Of a stretch of DNA of 64,000 nt, positions 26,321-37,858 are shown one piece after another. The stretch is from Linepithema humile. Taxonomy: Eukaryota > Arthropoda > Insecta > Hymenoptera > Formicidae. The translations under genes were made by a program, and so were the position numbers. The DNA lies in NCBI RefSeq assembly GCF_040581485.1, contig NC_090132.1, positions 25,121,911-25,185,910 of the forward strand. Reading direction: 5' to 3'. Position 1 is the stretch's first letter. The number at the start of each line of letters is the position of its first letter. The notes beneath the pieces are model-generated. The model was given only the letters and a program-made list of their open reading frames with translations. It was not told where the DNA came from and ran no database searches.

Positions 26321-27169
26321 AATTAAAAAAGAAAATTGAAAATTGCCGGCGATGCATAGCAAAATTTTCTTTTCTTTTAATTGCACTATTTTGCAAGTAA
26401 GACAGTTTTCCGTCTCGCTAGTCGAGGAGTCCGAGATAAAATTTCGGTTCGAATATAACATCTATATCAGCGACGATAATCGTAAGTGTAAATAAACAAA
26501 TAATCTGTTTATGCGACTTTGGACGAAATATATATATATGATTTCTAGAATAACTCACACTTTTGTACAATCTTGGATTGTTTTTGTTTTCTTTGCATTG
26601 AACTATCAATGAGACACTCAAGATCGAGAGGCTTCAATCACGCACATCGATTAATACACGATAATTTCCACGTAGAGATTTGTTTCATAATTTCGATACA
26701 ATTAGCGAGCCATGTCGATTCGTCGATGAAAAAAATCGAGGAAAAAACGACAAGCATTAAACACGCACACCGTAAAATATGGAAGATAATAGCTTTTGTC
26801 AAATATTTTGTTTCCATTTAGTTATGATAATATATTTTTTGTAATTTTAAAATGTTTATCAACAGAGGAAAATGAATGCACGAAAATTATGGATGTAAAG
26901 AAATGATTCGCTTATTACTTTTTATTGCTTAATCAATATTTTCCAAGTATTAAAATATTAGTCAGATTTGAAGAAATATTATTCTCTAAAATTTAATTGT
27001 GATTCACATATTTCCTTCATAGAATACTTTATTAAATATTTTAAAATTATATGTATATATAAAGAGGTAGACTTATTCAAATGTCTTTCCAATTTGCAAT
27101 CTTGTTCTTTCAAAAAACTTTAAAATCAACAAGTTAAAGAAAAGATTATTGAGAGCCACAACGTGATTA

Positions 27170-27265
27170 AAAGAATAGAAATAGATTACAAAAATATAGA
27201 TATAGTTTAAAAGAGATATAGATGAAAACTTAGATTATAGATGAAGATATGGATATAGATTATTA
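27170..27265 (+). repeat. Degenerate ATAGAT-type short tandem repeat
   Basis: Repeated words such as atagata, tatagat and gatatagat over about 95 nt indicate a decayed hexamer-scale satellite. Confidence 0.6.
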
Positions 27266-27599
27266 AGTAATTTTAAAGCTAAGCGGCAAACTTTATGGTG
27301 CAAAAGAAAAACTATTGTAGAAATAATTATACAATACATTACTCATACAACTATCTCTGTAAGCAACTCGAGCTACTCTATAAATATCATATTGAAATGC
27401 AGATCTGATATAGACGTCTAAATAAATCATAAGCTCAAGTTAGTTTTTAGAAAACAAGTCAAACGAATACGAATGGTCGGAAATAGCTGAATAACTGATG
27501 GAAAAATCGCAAGCGCGACAACCAAAGATTAATAATATTAGCATAATTGCTTAGTGAGTGCAGAATGATACGTGAAATATAGATAAAGTACTTTAACGA

Positions 27600-28080
27600 T
27601 CACAGATTCAGAGTCTTATGGAGGCTTCTCGGGGATCGGCCACCAACATCTAGCGTGGCGCGGGAGGACTTCGATTTTGTCGAAAATATAAAACAATAAG
27701 TCGGAGAAACGGAGCTGTAGGGCTGGAAAGCACCGAGAAGAACGGTGCGCCCCGAAATCCATCACAATCGCTCACGGAATGAGTGAGTGTAGGGGATAGT
27801 ACATGCCCGAGGTCTTCCACCGGAAGAAGCCCGTGATACAATAGGGGAGTAGTTAGGCGATGCGCCCTGAAGAAAAGAAAGAACCCGAATCGGGTGTTCC
27901 GGGGTCGCCGTCGTAACACGGAGTGTCTCAAAAAAGCAAAAGAAAAAAAGTAGTATAGATGAAGCACATGTGGCAAACTGTTACTGTGCACTATCGAAAA
28001 AGCCCAATATAAGGCCGAAACATTTAGTCGTACATTGTTGCAGAATAAAGTATAATTTCAGTCGCGCACAGATTAACCGC
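27600..28080 (+). other. GC-richer island of unknown origin (possible transposon fragment)
   Basis: About 350 nt at 27600-27950 is clearly GC-richer than its AT-rich surroundings, then grades into AT-rich sequence with an AATAAA at 28044-28049. The compositional jump and lack of a meaningful protein frame (only a low-complexity opposite-strand frame, 27650-27991) suggest an inserted non-coding piece, perhaps the 3' end of a non-LTR element. No diagnostic protein motif is present, so the origin is left open. Confidence 0.3.
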
Positions 28081-28548
28081 GCTTTGTGGCTCCGAATAAT
28101 TTTTCTTCTTTTAACTTAATGATATTTAAGAATTTCATCAATCATGCGGCGAGAAAAGACGTGGAAAGTTAATCACGCACACGAACGAACCATAACAGGA
28201 CGGGTAGTGAAGGAAACTAAAATGTAAACTTATAATCAGTCTCTTTCCAAAGTATCCACGTTCTATTCGTGATCAGATTATCCGATTGATTTGCACATAC
28301 GATTATCCGTGTGGTCCTTTGCTAGTGACGACGATAACAATGTGTCTTTCGCTCTTTATCGGAAAACAGAAAAGTAAAAATAAGATGAGCCGTTGAAAAA
28401 AATTTGCTTTATCAGTGGAAAATTAATGTGAGAACGAACTCTCGATGCACAAGGAAAAGTAAAAGTAAATTGTAATGGAAAAGCGATCTAGATTTACGAT
28501 AAGTCTAATCTCGTTCGTTTTGTGACGAACAAGTAGAAGTACCCTTAA

Positions 28549-28740
28549 AGGCGGATATGCGCTAGATGAACAAACAGCCTAGTGTATATCCGTCTGAACC
28601 AGCAAATACCAAATCTAGCTGAATGCGACTGATCAGTGCGAACACTTAAAGAAATGAGCGAACAGTGAATACGAACACGAAGTCTGAACATTCGCATTCG
28701 CTGTTCGTTCGGTGTTCGTTCGCTTAGTGTACATTCGCCT
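28549..28740. mobile_element. MITE-like 192-bp element with decayed terminal inverted repeats
   Basis: The left 23 nt (aggcggatatgcgctagatg...) and the reverse complement of the right 23 nt (aggcgaatgtacactaagcg...) match at 16 positions; all seven differences are transitions. A third, inverted copy of the motif lies just inside the left end (cctagtgtatatccgtct, about 28577-28595). The right half also carries GTTCGTTC/GAACGAAC words. There is no ORF and no clean target-site duplication, although TTAA occurs close to both ends. It fits an old non-autonomous DNA transposon. Confidence 0.45.
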
Positions 28741-30900
28741 ATAGATTAAACGTTAGATTAGATTTTGATGTGACATTATTTCCGCCGTTTAGGTCGAGTC
28801 GATTAGCGGACTGCGATAATGAGACAACTGTTTTCTTAATTGTGCATTTCTACCGCGAGTGTTATTTCTACCGATTCACTTTAATAAATTAATCTTTTTC
28901 GCGTAAATTACACTATAGAATCACTCGTATGACATTCGACATTTATCAAATCTGAAAAAGTTATCCCCTTTCTTTACATTTTTCTCATTGACGGCAGTGT
29001 TCTATTAGCTAATCGATCGACGCTATTGCTATTGGCGCACGAAAGAGATCGATGTCTCGGTGTTAATTAGACAAAAGAATAAAGCGATTTTTACGTATGT
29101 TTGAGGGAAGAGGATCGCCGCTGGATCTGATATGCTCTCATCGGAATCCCGTAAATATAAATTGACGCAACGTATATAGGGAAAAAAAGACGAGATGATA
29201 ACATTGTAGACGCGGTAAGCGATAAAATACGCGGATTTAAATAAAGCGATGTATTTTATGACGGGTTTATATGGTATTAATAGCGATATTTACTGTAACC
29301 GATAATAAGGGAGAGCGGTGTTAAGAAAGAGAAACCATACGCGGTAGCTATACATTATAATAAGGATAACGATAACGCTAAGTATTATGCGATACGCGAT
29401 CGTTTAAAGGGACAACACGGGGGTGAGCAAGTGGGACGGAGGATATCGATCGGTTAACGCGGGGAGGACCTTTGTTCGATAGTTGATCTACTTTGAATTA
29501 TGCTTTAAATGTTTGTTGGGGGAAAGATCGCTATGGAAATTGTGTCTCTTTTCGTACAACTACGATATCCTTTCATCATTCTTTCTTCTTACAGAGTTAT
29601 TGTCGTATTGCAAGAATATTGTGATTACTTCTGCTTAAGCTTGTTGTCACATTACGATTACTTCTGCTCTATTCGAAATGCAATTCGATTAAAAAAATAA
29701 AAGTGACGAAAAGAAATTATAAATTTTGTCGCAAAAATGAAATCCAACTTGATTTCTATTTTATCGATTTCAATTTTAGTCTAAACGTAAGTTCGACGAA
29801 GGATTTTACTTCGCAACTGAAAGACAAATCGTTCGCACGCGGACGTGCGAATCGATCAGTATCAATCAACGCTTCGGACCATGGGGTGATAGGGACGGGA
29901 GGGGAGGGACGGGGGGGGAATTATATCTTCGCGAGAAGAATTTCACGCGAATCCTAAATGCTTCCAAATCTGCAATCGGACGATTCGCATCAAGGACTGC
30001 ATAAAACTCCAAGTGATAATAAATAGGCGATAGTATCGCGGAGACCTAAGCACATTTTCAATTTTTCGCGATACTCCATGTTTAGCGGATGGTACGATTA
30101 AAGAAAAAAGAAAAAAAAAAAAAGAAAAAAATCGTAGGGATTAATGAATGTACGAACGAGGGTGGGACGGAGGGAGTAAGGATTAGTAATAATTAGGGGC
30201 TTGTTGCATTCATTCGAAATCAATTTCGAAACGGTAATCATCGTGATAAATCATCGATAGATTTATCGAGGAAGTCGATCGATGAAGTTATTTAGTGCGT
30301 AAATGACGTGCGAGAAGAAGAATAAAAAATTGATAGTCAGAGGAAAAAGGAAGTGAGGAGAACATTCTGACGACCAAATGATGATTCTCAAAAATAGATT
30401 TTACTTCTCAGGCCTCGCGTGATGAAAATATACAGGAATGAGGGATCGACTCGATTTAATCGACGAGAGCGATCGGCTTATCGAGTATGTCTGACCGTAC
30501 ACCGACTTTACTACTGCGAACAGTTTTACGACGTCATAGCTCAATAAAAAAAAAAGGAAAATTAACATACTGAAAAACTTAAAAATATGCTCTATATCGC
30601 GCAGAAGATTATCGCGTAAAGGGAGCATTTTTTTCGTTATTAATTCTATAGTTCGTAGCATCGGCGATGCGGTGTCTTCGTGTTCGTCGGCGAGACCGTC
30701 AATCTCTTCGTGAGAATTAATCATCGAACGACAAACGACGCACCGCAAACTTGCGGAGGGCTCGACAACCCGGATGTTCAAATTAATTATAATAATTAAT
30801 TTGGACGATCAATTTAATGATGTTGCCGTGCGGCAGCGTTATTAATCGCCGGGTTGAACGAAGTTCCCGCGAGTGCTGTCGATGACTCCAACCAGTATTG

Positions 30901-30948
30901 TAATATATATACATAAATGTGTTTTTTTACATTTATGTGTGTGTATTA
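30901..30948 (+). other. Long RNA-type hairpin
   Basis: A 20-nt left arm (30901-30920) pairs with 30929-30948 across an 8-nt loop (gttttttt). Four of the pairs are G-U wobbles when read on the + strand, whereas the - strand transcript would have A-C mismatches at these positions. The fold is therefore better for a + strand RNA. It is AT-rich and shorter than a typical microRNA precursor, so it may be structural or chance. Confidence 0.4.
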
Positions 30949-31362
30949 TATATAAGTAATAGCGACGCAACGATACGTCTCCGGACGTATTGCATCACCT
31001 AACGGAACATCGCGATAAGAGAAGATAGAGGGGGATATTGCGGAAGAGTTTCGCCTTTCCTAGAAATCCTCTTAATCAACTTTCTTTTTTTTTTATTTTT
31101 TTGCCATCTCACAACCGCACCCTGGATTATGCCGCGGGCAGATCGATGCCCGTGGGCATCGGCACCGTAAAAACCGCATCGTGTACCATTAAACAATGAG
31201 GACGAAAGTCTCTCCAGGACATTTTTAACCTCTTAAGGAGTAGTTTTCCGGGGCAAGAGATACCCCGGAATCCTTTCCCTCGTTACACCTTCGAGGAACT
31301 TAGTTCACCTGTGCAATCGTGGAAACGGCTTTCCCATTACGTATAACAATGCATAAAGGGGG

Positions 31363-31420
31363 GAGAAAGAGAGAGATTGAGATTGCGAGAAAGAGAGAGT
31401 GAGAAAGAGAGAGAAAGAGC

Positions 31421-31454
<34 letters not shown>

Positions 31455-31456
31455 AG
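31363..31456 (+). repeat. (GA)n-rich purine tract
   Basis: About 90 nt of GAGA with few interruptions on the + strand. Glu/Arg open frames across it are repeat artefacts. Confidence 0.9.
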
Positions 31457-32737
31457 AACATTACCGTATTGTATCCTCGACAGAATTCTGTATACACGTA
31501 CATATTGGTGTTATTATCGTTCTTATTATTGCTATTATTATCGTCACGCTATTACGTATATTATTAGTGAACAGAGCGACATTATGCGGCTCGTATGAAT
31601 ATCATTATTAGATCATTGCGTATATCTTATTATCGTGCGAGATGATTCGCGCGCGAGGCACGACAGTCTCGCGTCAATCAAGCGCGATTGATCGACGATC
31701 GAGCGTTCGTCGCGGGACCGTCGCGTCGCGCGCCGCTGAAAACGGTGAACCATTCATTTATCTCACCGAGATATATAATGATTTCATTATTTCCGTAGAT
31801 GTACATATAAGGATCGCGCGCAGAACGGACTACACGTGCATCTTGCCCGACAGTTAGGTCCGATTAATTGATGTTTTTTCGGAACGAAAAAAACCGCACG
31901 TTATCGCGTGCCGACGTACGGGCGCAACGCACCGTAGGTCGTCGCGTGACGAGATATGCATTCTCAATACTTTTTAAGGGGTTAATCGGGATACCGACGT
32001 TAACTACATAAACGCAGAAAGCTTCCTCCATACAAACTATACATAACAAATACATGCGAACCGTCTCGAGGACGTCGCATCATAAGAGCGAGAGAGAAAT
32101 CCTTTTACGCAACGGCGACGGATGAATCGCACGATTAATCGGATTTCAGGAATAGCTCCTTTTTATTCGATATATACTTTGCGGAATACTCCTGTAATTC
32201 GCTCTTGCTCTAATTTTGAAATCCAATTTGTCCTTCGATCCGATTCATCCGACACTGCTGACTGCTGACTATCACGCGATAATGATGTGACGCGAGCGAG
32301 ACACGATATGATGACATAACGAACGGACCACACAGACATTCGAGAGAAGAAATACGCACACACACAGACATACATACATACGTCCATAGACACACGGAAG
32401 CGGGAAATACTCACGCACACGGCAACACGCACATACAAAAACAGACACACGAAAAAAAAAAAAAAAAAACGGTAATTAGAACATTACATTCTTCGAAATA
32501 CGTGCGCGCCACTACATTGTTGATATAAATTGCGATCCATAATATGATTATTACTATTTACGATATAATTATTATCTTGCATTGTCTAGTCATACGTTAT
32601 TATTGTATAACTAACGATATTAATTATTAATTAACCTGTACTACCTAGTCGCATTATGTGTTGCATAAAGAAAAAAAGAAAAAGAAAACTACGAAAATTC
32701 CGAAAGAGGCCGAGCGAGCAAGAGAACAAGAGCGAGC

Positions 32738-32742
<5 letters not shown>

Positions 32743-32780
<38 letters not shown>

Positions 32781-32842
32781 TGATCGAATGAAAGAGAGCA
32801 AGAGAAAAGAGAGAGAGAGAGAGAGAAAGAGTGATAAGGGGA
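32743..32842 (+). repeat. (GA)n-rich purine tract
   Basis: Two GAGA blocks separated by GA-rich spacer on the + strand. A CA-rich block and an A18 run (about 32452-32469) lie shortly upstream. Confidence 0.9.
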
Positions 32843-33884
32843 GAGAAATTGCGGTAATGATGATTACTTAGGCGAACCGATTCGGATAATAATTCGCGAT
32901 GGCAACAACGGCAAGTACAATGTGTTCCCGAGACAGGATGCGAGGTGAATTAAAAGAGAGAAGAAGGAGAGAGGAAAAAAAACGTAATGAAAGTGCGTGA
33001 GGGCAAAAAAGGGCGAGTATGAGACGGGTATTTTACTCGTAGAGCAGATTGTGTCATTGGTATTCTCGTTACAATCCCAGTGAGCAAAATGTTAGCAATG
33101 TTGGCAGACTGACTGTCTGGGATGTTCAGCAATAAATCATTTCTTTTTTGCTTTCTTACCGCGATTTTCTCTCCGATCAATAAAATCGCGGAATAAAGTC
33201 TTCGCATTACGATCTCTCGGATATGAATTTGCGATCTTGATCGGGAGGAAAATCGCACGAAGAGAGCGAGAAGCGTTGTAACGGGAGGGGGGGGGGGGAG
33301 ATTGACGATATAATTTTGGTCCACGAGTGAAATGCGCGCGAGTTTTAGGCTTATCGACGTTTAGACGAATTTTTCCGTGCGCCATTTGTCAGCTCCTTCG
33401 ATCATTATTGTCACTATTGAAGCATCGCAATTAAATGCTCCGCTGAAACAAGTAGAGAAGCATGAACAATCGAATAATCAGACTCTCCTGAAACAAAGCG
33501 GATAATTAGTGATGAATATGAATTAAACCCTACTTAAGGAGTTGACAAAATTAATTGACTCGATCGCGACGATACGAATGGAAAGAGGCATCATCATTAT
33601 AGAAATATACGAATTGAAAGTGACGGACGTGAGGTAATTAAAACGAGAGAAACGGCATCGCGTAAGATGTTTTCTCTTCTAATTCGTATCTTCGACGAAC
33701 TTTCTCGACTACATAACAATGATCTATGGATCGGACGAAGCGCGCACGACAATCTGTGGGATAGACCGCTATGTTTTTGATCGATCGTAGGTCTGCGAGT
33801 TAGTTAACAGAAGATGGAGAGCGATGATAACGATAATGCTAACGAGAATGATGATTATGATAATGAAATGATAGTGAGAAAAAG

Positions 33885-33885
33885 T

Positions 33886-33927
<42 letters not shown>

Positions 33928-33968
33928 GAGCGAGAGAGCGCGAGAGAAAGAGAGCGAGGAAAAAAAAA
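33885..33968 (+). repeat. (GA)n-rich purine tract
   Basis: Pure GAGA for about 40 nt, then GA-rich sequence into an A-rich run. It is the last + strand purine tract before the eIF2D 3' end. Confidence 0.9.
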
Positions 33969-34424
33969 GAGTAATTACCGTCATGAAACACGCACGCGTG
34001 CGTCGCGACGCTCCGTGACGCGCTCGTGCGTACAGGTAGTAGAACAAAGAAAAAAAAAAGAGAAAAATGAAGAACAAAACGAGTATTAAATATATGCTGG
34101 GGGCCGTGGAGAGGAGGGAACCTTCCTTTTATCCGAGCAAAAGAGAAAATAAATAATAAAAAGAAAAAAAAGAAAACACACCGAAGGACGTCCATGCACT
34201 TTCCGCGACGTCCATCGGTATCCCATCATCTCGTGAAGACAAAAACGAAAAAAGGGAAAAAGAGATAAATTTAAGGCAAAAGTAAAAATGCGATATAAAG
34301 ATATATAAATATATATGTGAAAAATATGGATTATATATGCATATACATACATTATACACGTATACGCGGTTCGCTCTCGGTTTTTATCCGAAACGCAAGC
34401 ATCCTCGTACCCCGCAGGAAACAC

Positions 34425-34540
34425 CCCTCCCCCTCCCCCCTTTATGTGCGTTGCCTCACCCTCCGTGCACTCAAAATTCCACCCTCCCCCCCCCCTCTGC
34501 TTTCCTGCCTCCCTCCCTCCCTCCCTCCCACCCGAGGAGA
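34425..34540 (+). repeat. C-rich/(CCCT)n pyrimidine tract
   Basis: Runs of C and CCCT units on the + strand, opposite in strand composition to the GA tracts before it. It lies between the repeat-rich region and the convergent eIF2D 3' end. Confidence 0.85.
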
Positions 34541-34993
34541 GCTCGCGGGCCCTCCCCATATTGCAATATTTGTACTTTTCCATGTTGAAACCTCGATATA
34601 TAATAAATTATATTAACAAACTTCGATCGCCTGTCATCTCTCGCACGTACGCGTTACCTGTTCTTCTTGCGCATCAAGCTTCCTTTCAATATTATATATA
34701 TATATATGTACGCTTTACAATATGATGAAAACAATGATATAGAAAAGAACGGGATAAAAGTGTTAATGACAAGAACTCGTATTGCTGGCAAGTTTCTTTT
34801 ATTTGATAATCATTCACAGTTTTCTGGTCGAAGATAAATGTAAATTCTCTAATGAACATATCTATAGAAAGTATCGCCTTAACGAATCCACTAGAAAATA
34901 TGTTTCGATATATTAATTAATGGCAGCGTTCTTCTGTAAGTATATTTACAATTAAAATCGCTTCAGAAAATTGTTACTCGTCAAAATTTATCA

Positions 34994-34999
34994 TTTATT
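34994..34999 (-). terminator. Candidate poly(A) signal of eIF2D
   Basis: AATAAA on the - strand (TTTATT on +), about 170 nt after the eIF2D stop codon. A second TTTATT lies near 34799. The 3' end of eIF2D is thus probably near 34.97 kb, facing the end of the ELAV downstream region tail to tail. Confidence 0.5.
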
Positions 35000-35168
35000 T
35001 GGAATCTTGATAAACGACTTGATTACATTTTAACTTCATTGTCGACGATCACAAACATAAAGAGTACGAGTTACATGTGCCTTAACTCACGTGACGACAT
35101 CAAAAGAGAAAATCTAGATTTCTTCGTGGAATCTGTAAGAATTTGTGCTATTTTTTTCGTGTTAAGAT

Positions 35169-37858
35169 CTATTTTTTCTTTTTTGGGGCAAATTCTAAGC
35201 CCCTTATATAATTCTTTTTAATCTGGTATTTCTCTGCAAATAATAAACAACGAAATTACAAACTCTTATCATTTTGCAAAACTGTTTGCAAGAAATTAGA
35301 AAACTACTCACCAGTGAGTAATTTGTACACGTATAAAATTTGATTCCCTTGAACAAGAACACTAGGCGTCTTTTTGCCAGGATCGTCGGTGATTGTCGCA
35401 CTTGCGCCGATGCTTTGACACTCTTTACTGAACTCTTTCGGATTGATTCCGAACGTTTCCAAGTTGTTTACCAATGTCACCTACGATTTAAGTAACGTTA
35501 ACAGAAGAGTGGATAATTTCATTTCCATATCTTTTTTTGCAGGTCACTACTCTTACCTTTTTTCCTCCTGACCGCACCGTTACTCTCATATCGATCGGTT
35601 CCAATTTTCCCGTGTGTAATAAAGTATTCCCCGCGAGGGTGACCTCGTGCATATGAGTCATGCGACCGATGAATTTGTTTATGCCGTCTTCCATCGTTAC
35701 TGTCTCTTGATCTGCCTTGGTTCGCATGATTCCTGCCAGTTGGGGGTTCAGCTTTAACGTTCTGCGAAATGTATGTCGTCAGTGGCGTGTAGAAATGCGA
35801 GATTAAGATTATACGCGAAACATCACCGTCTTACTTTCCCCTTTGCAGATCCTCCACTTTCGCGTACTCAGTAAAACACTTTCTGATGTCGACTCTTTTC
35901 ATTACGTCGCCCTTTCTGCAATCATCACCAATCATCAGAGACTTCTGCCGTCAGCGCGCAGAAAATCATCTCTTCTGCAATTATATTGCGTCGCGATAAA
36001 ATGGCATCATTCGGCAATCGCCGTGCCCATTGTACTTACTCATAGCCGAATTTCGACAGAACAGGTAGAACATCGGCGGTCACTCTGTAACATTCCGATA
36101 CGACGGCGCTGTTGGAAACTAACTTGGGTTCGGCTGCAAGCGGTTCCTCGGTAACGACTAGCTTCCTCACAAGCGGATGATCAAACTGAAATAAACGAAA
36201 AGATAAAATTTATCAATGTGGTATGCTTTGTTTTAATTTTTGTATTTTTAAAACTATAAAACATTTTTTTAACACAATCTTTTTTTCAGAAAATATAAAT
36301 TCAAGATTGTTTGGAAATCAGTTCTTTATTCTAAAGAAAGCATTGCAAAGGTTGAGCATTACCTTAATCGACAGCAAGGTCTCGACACCTTTCGTGATGG
36401 ATGTATTGATTATTCCTTTCGCCTTCATTTCCGCTAAAAAAACCGATAGCTTTTTGTACCGAGACTTTTTCACATCGACGTTTTTACCCGGCGGACAGGC
36501 AGCTAACAGATGATTTTTGAAGAAGTTGGATGACAACATCGGCAGATCGCTCAATTTTATCGTCATCTTGCACGCTTTCAAAAAGCAGTACTCTAGTAAT
36601 CTATCCATTTCCTGCACTGGATCAATTACTTCCGGTTCGATCGTATTTAAATCTTGTAGATCTGTTTCTATATTTTCTGTTTCTTCTATATGTTCCTAAA
36701 AGTAACAAGTTTTTTTTTATTTAGATAATGACAGAATTTCCTACTTCAAGAGAATATGACTACCTCGGAAACGTTTTCATCCTTGGCGACATCACTGGGA
36801 TCATCGTCGATGTCTAATTGATTTAATTTAGTCGGCAACGTTTCAGTTTGATCCGCAATCATCTGTTGGATATTCGATTCGGTGTCTTCAGATGTATTTG
36901 CAGAACTGTTAACGTTTACTGGCCCCAAATCAGGTCTCACAGGTGGCTTGCCTAATTGACAGAGCGTATCGCCAATGACGTGAAAAATTTCTACGCACTT
37001 TCCACGCCCAGCAGCCATATACATGTCCTCACTGGAAAGTGCGGTAACACCGACAGCAACTGCAGCCTGCAGAAGGAATAGGCTTTTATCATCAATTCTT
37101 ATATTCAGATAAGATAATTGGTAGAATAAGGTCTAAACCTTGTTTTCCTCAGTGTTGATTGACATTGGAGTACCCTTTGGCAATTTACCGAAACTGTACA
37201 GATTCACTGGCTCTTTCAGAACCAATCCAGGTAGCATAAGATCTGCACCACTAGCTAATTTGGATACAACTAACACATGTGTAGTAAAGATGTTTAACAA
37301 ATCTGGATGGTGCCACAACGTGTAAATTGTGGGAAATAACACAGCACTATATGAATCCAGTTGGAAGAACATAGGTATCTTAGCGACACAGTATACTTTG
37401 CCTATGTGTCCACTATATGTCATTATTTTCATAATGCTGATAAATTCTTTTTTAGGCAATAATGACTGAATCTCTTCATCTGATAAACTTGGATATGCTG
37501 CTGATACCTCCTCGCATAATTTTTTCCTAGGAAAGTAACAATAATTAATTATTACTAATTTACTTAGCACATATTCCTAAATCTACACTAAAATATAATA
37601 CGTAAACATGTCTATCTTGATTTAATTGTTACAATTCGACTTTAAAATTTTTCTATATTTTATTATTTACAGAGAATAGCCAAATATATAGCACGAAAGC
37701 TCACAAAAGAAGCACTCTTATATGGTTTTGACAGACGAATACACGAGGTATAACTTAAAGCCACTTATATCAATAAAAATCACATCACAAAATTCTACAA
37801 ACCTTTCGGTCCCCTTTAGCTGATAATTGGTTTTAATTTTAAATGGTTTGATAAACAT
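35169..37858 (-). CDS. eIF2D: Eukaryotic translation initiation factor 2D (eIF2D/ligatin)
   Basis: eIF2D is a cytosolic factor that can deliver or remove tRNA at the 40S P site in GTP-independent initiation, reinitiation and ribosome recycling. Nine exons were read: 37803-37858, 37139-37526, 36764-37066, 36363-36695, 36040-36185, 35835-35915, 35557-35761, 35312-35480 and 35169-35233. They total 1746 nt, giving 581 aa, against 584 for human (from memory). Landmarks are the N-terminus MFIKPFKIKTNYQLKG, a PUA-region motif SGADLMLPGL (about residues 100-175), an acidic linker (about 195-260), the segment KKSRYKKLSVFL before the SWIB/MDM2-like domain (about 385-470) and a C-terminal SUI1 domain (about 490-570) with GKKTPSVLVQGNQ, ending in a Lys-rich tail. 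All introns are GT..AG with matching phases. The start is the ATG of the conserved MFxK(P/A)F motif, not the upstream in-frame open sequence. Confidence 0.97.

Larger units (their letters stand above)
12124..34700 (+). other. Gene-poor, simple-repeat-rich region downstream of ELAV (possible very long 3' UTR plus intergenic)
   Basis: I find no conserved protein gene on either strand across about 22.5 kb. The content is AT-rich DNA with many GA-rich tracts on the + strand, CA/TG tracts, ATT and ATG microsatellites, short GC-richer islands (about 14.9-15.6, 18.98-19.55 and 27.6-27.95 kb) and several repeat structures listed separately. Neuronal ELAV genes in insects are known for very long, alternatively polyadenylated 3' UTRs, so part of this is likely transcribed with the upstream gene. 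Several AATAAA motifs occur (for example 28044-28049), so the end cannot be fixed from sequence alone. Confidence 0.5.

Noticed and set aside
34086..34583. 165-codon - strand open frame
   Set aside because: It reads across G-rich/C-rich and AT simple repeats without any family feature.
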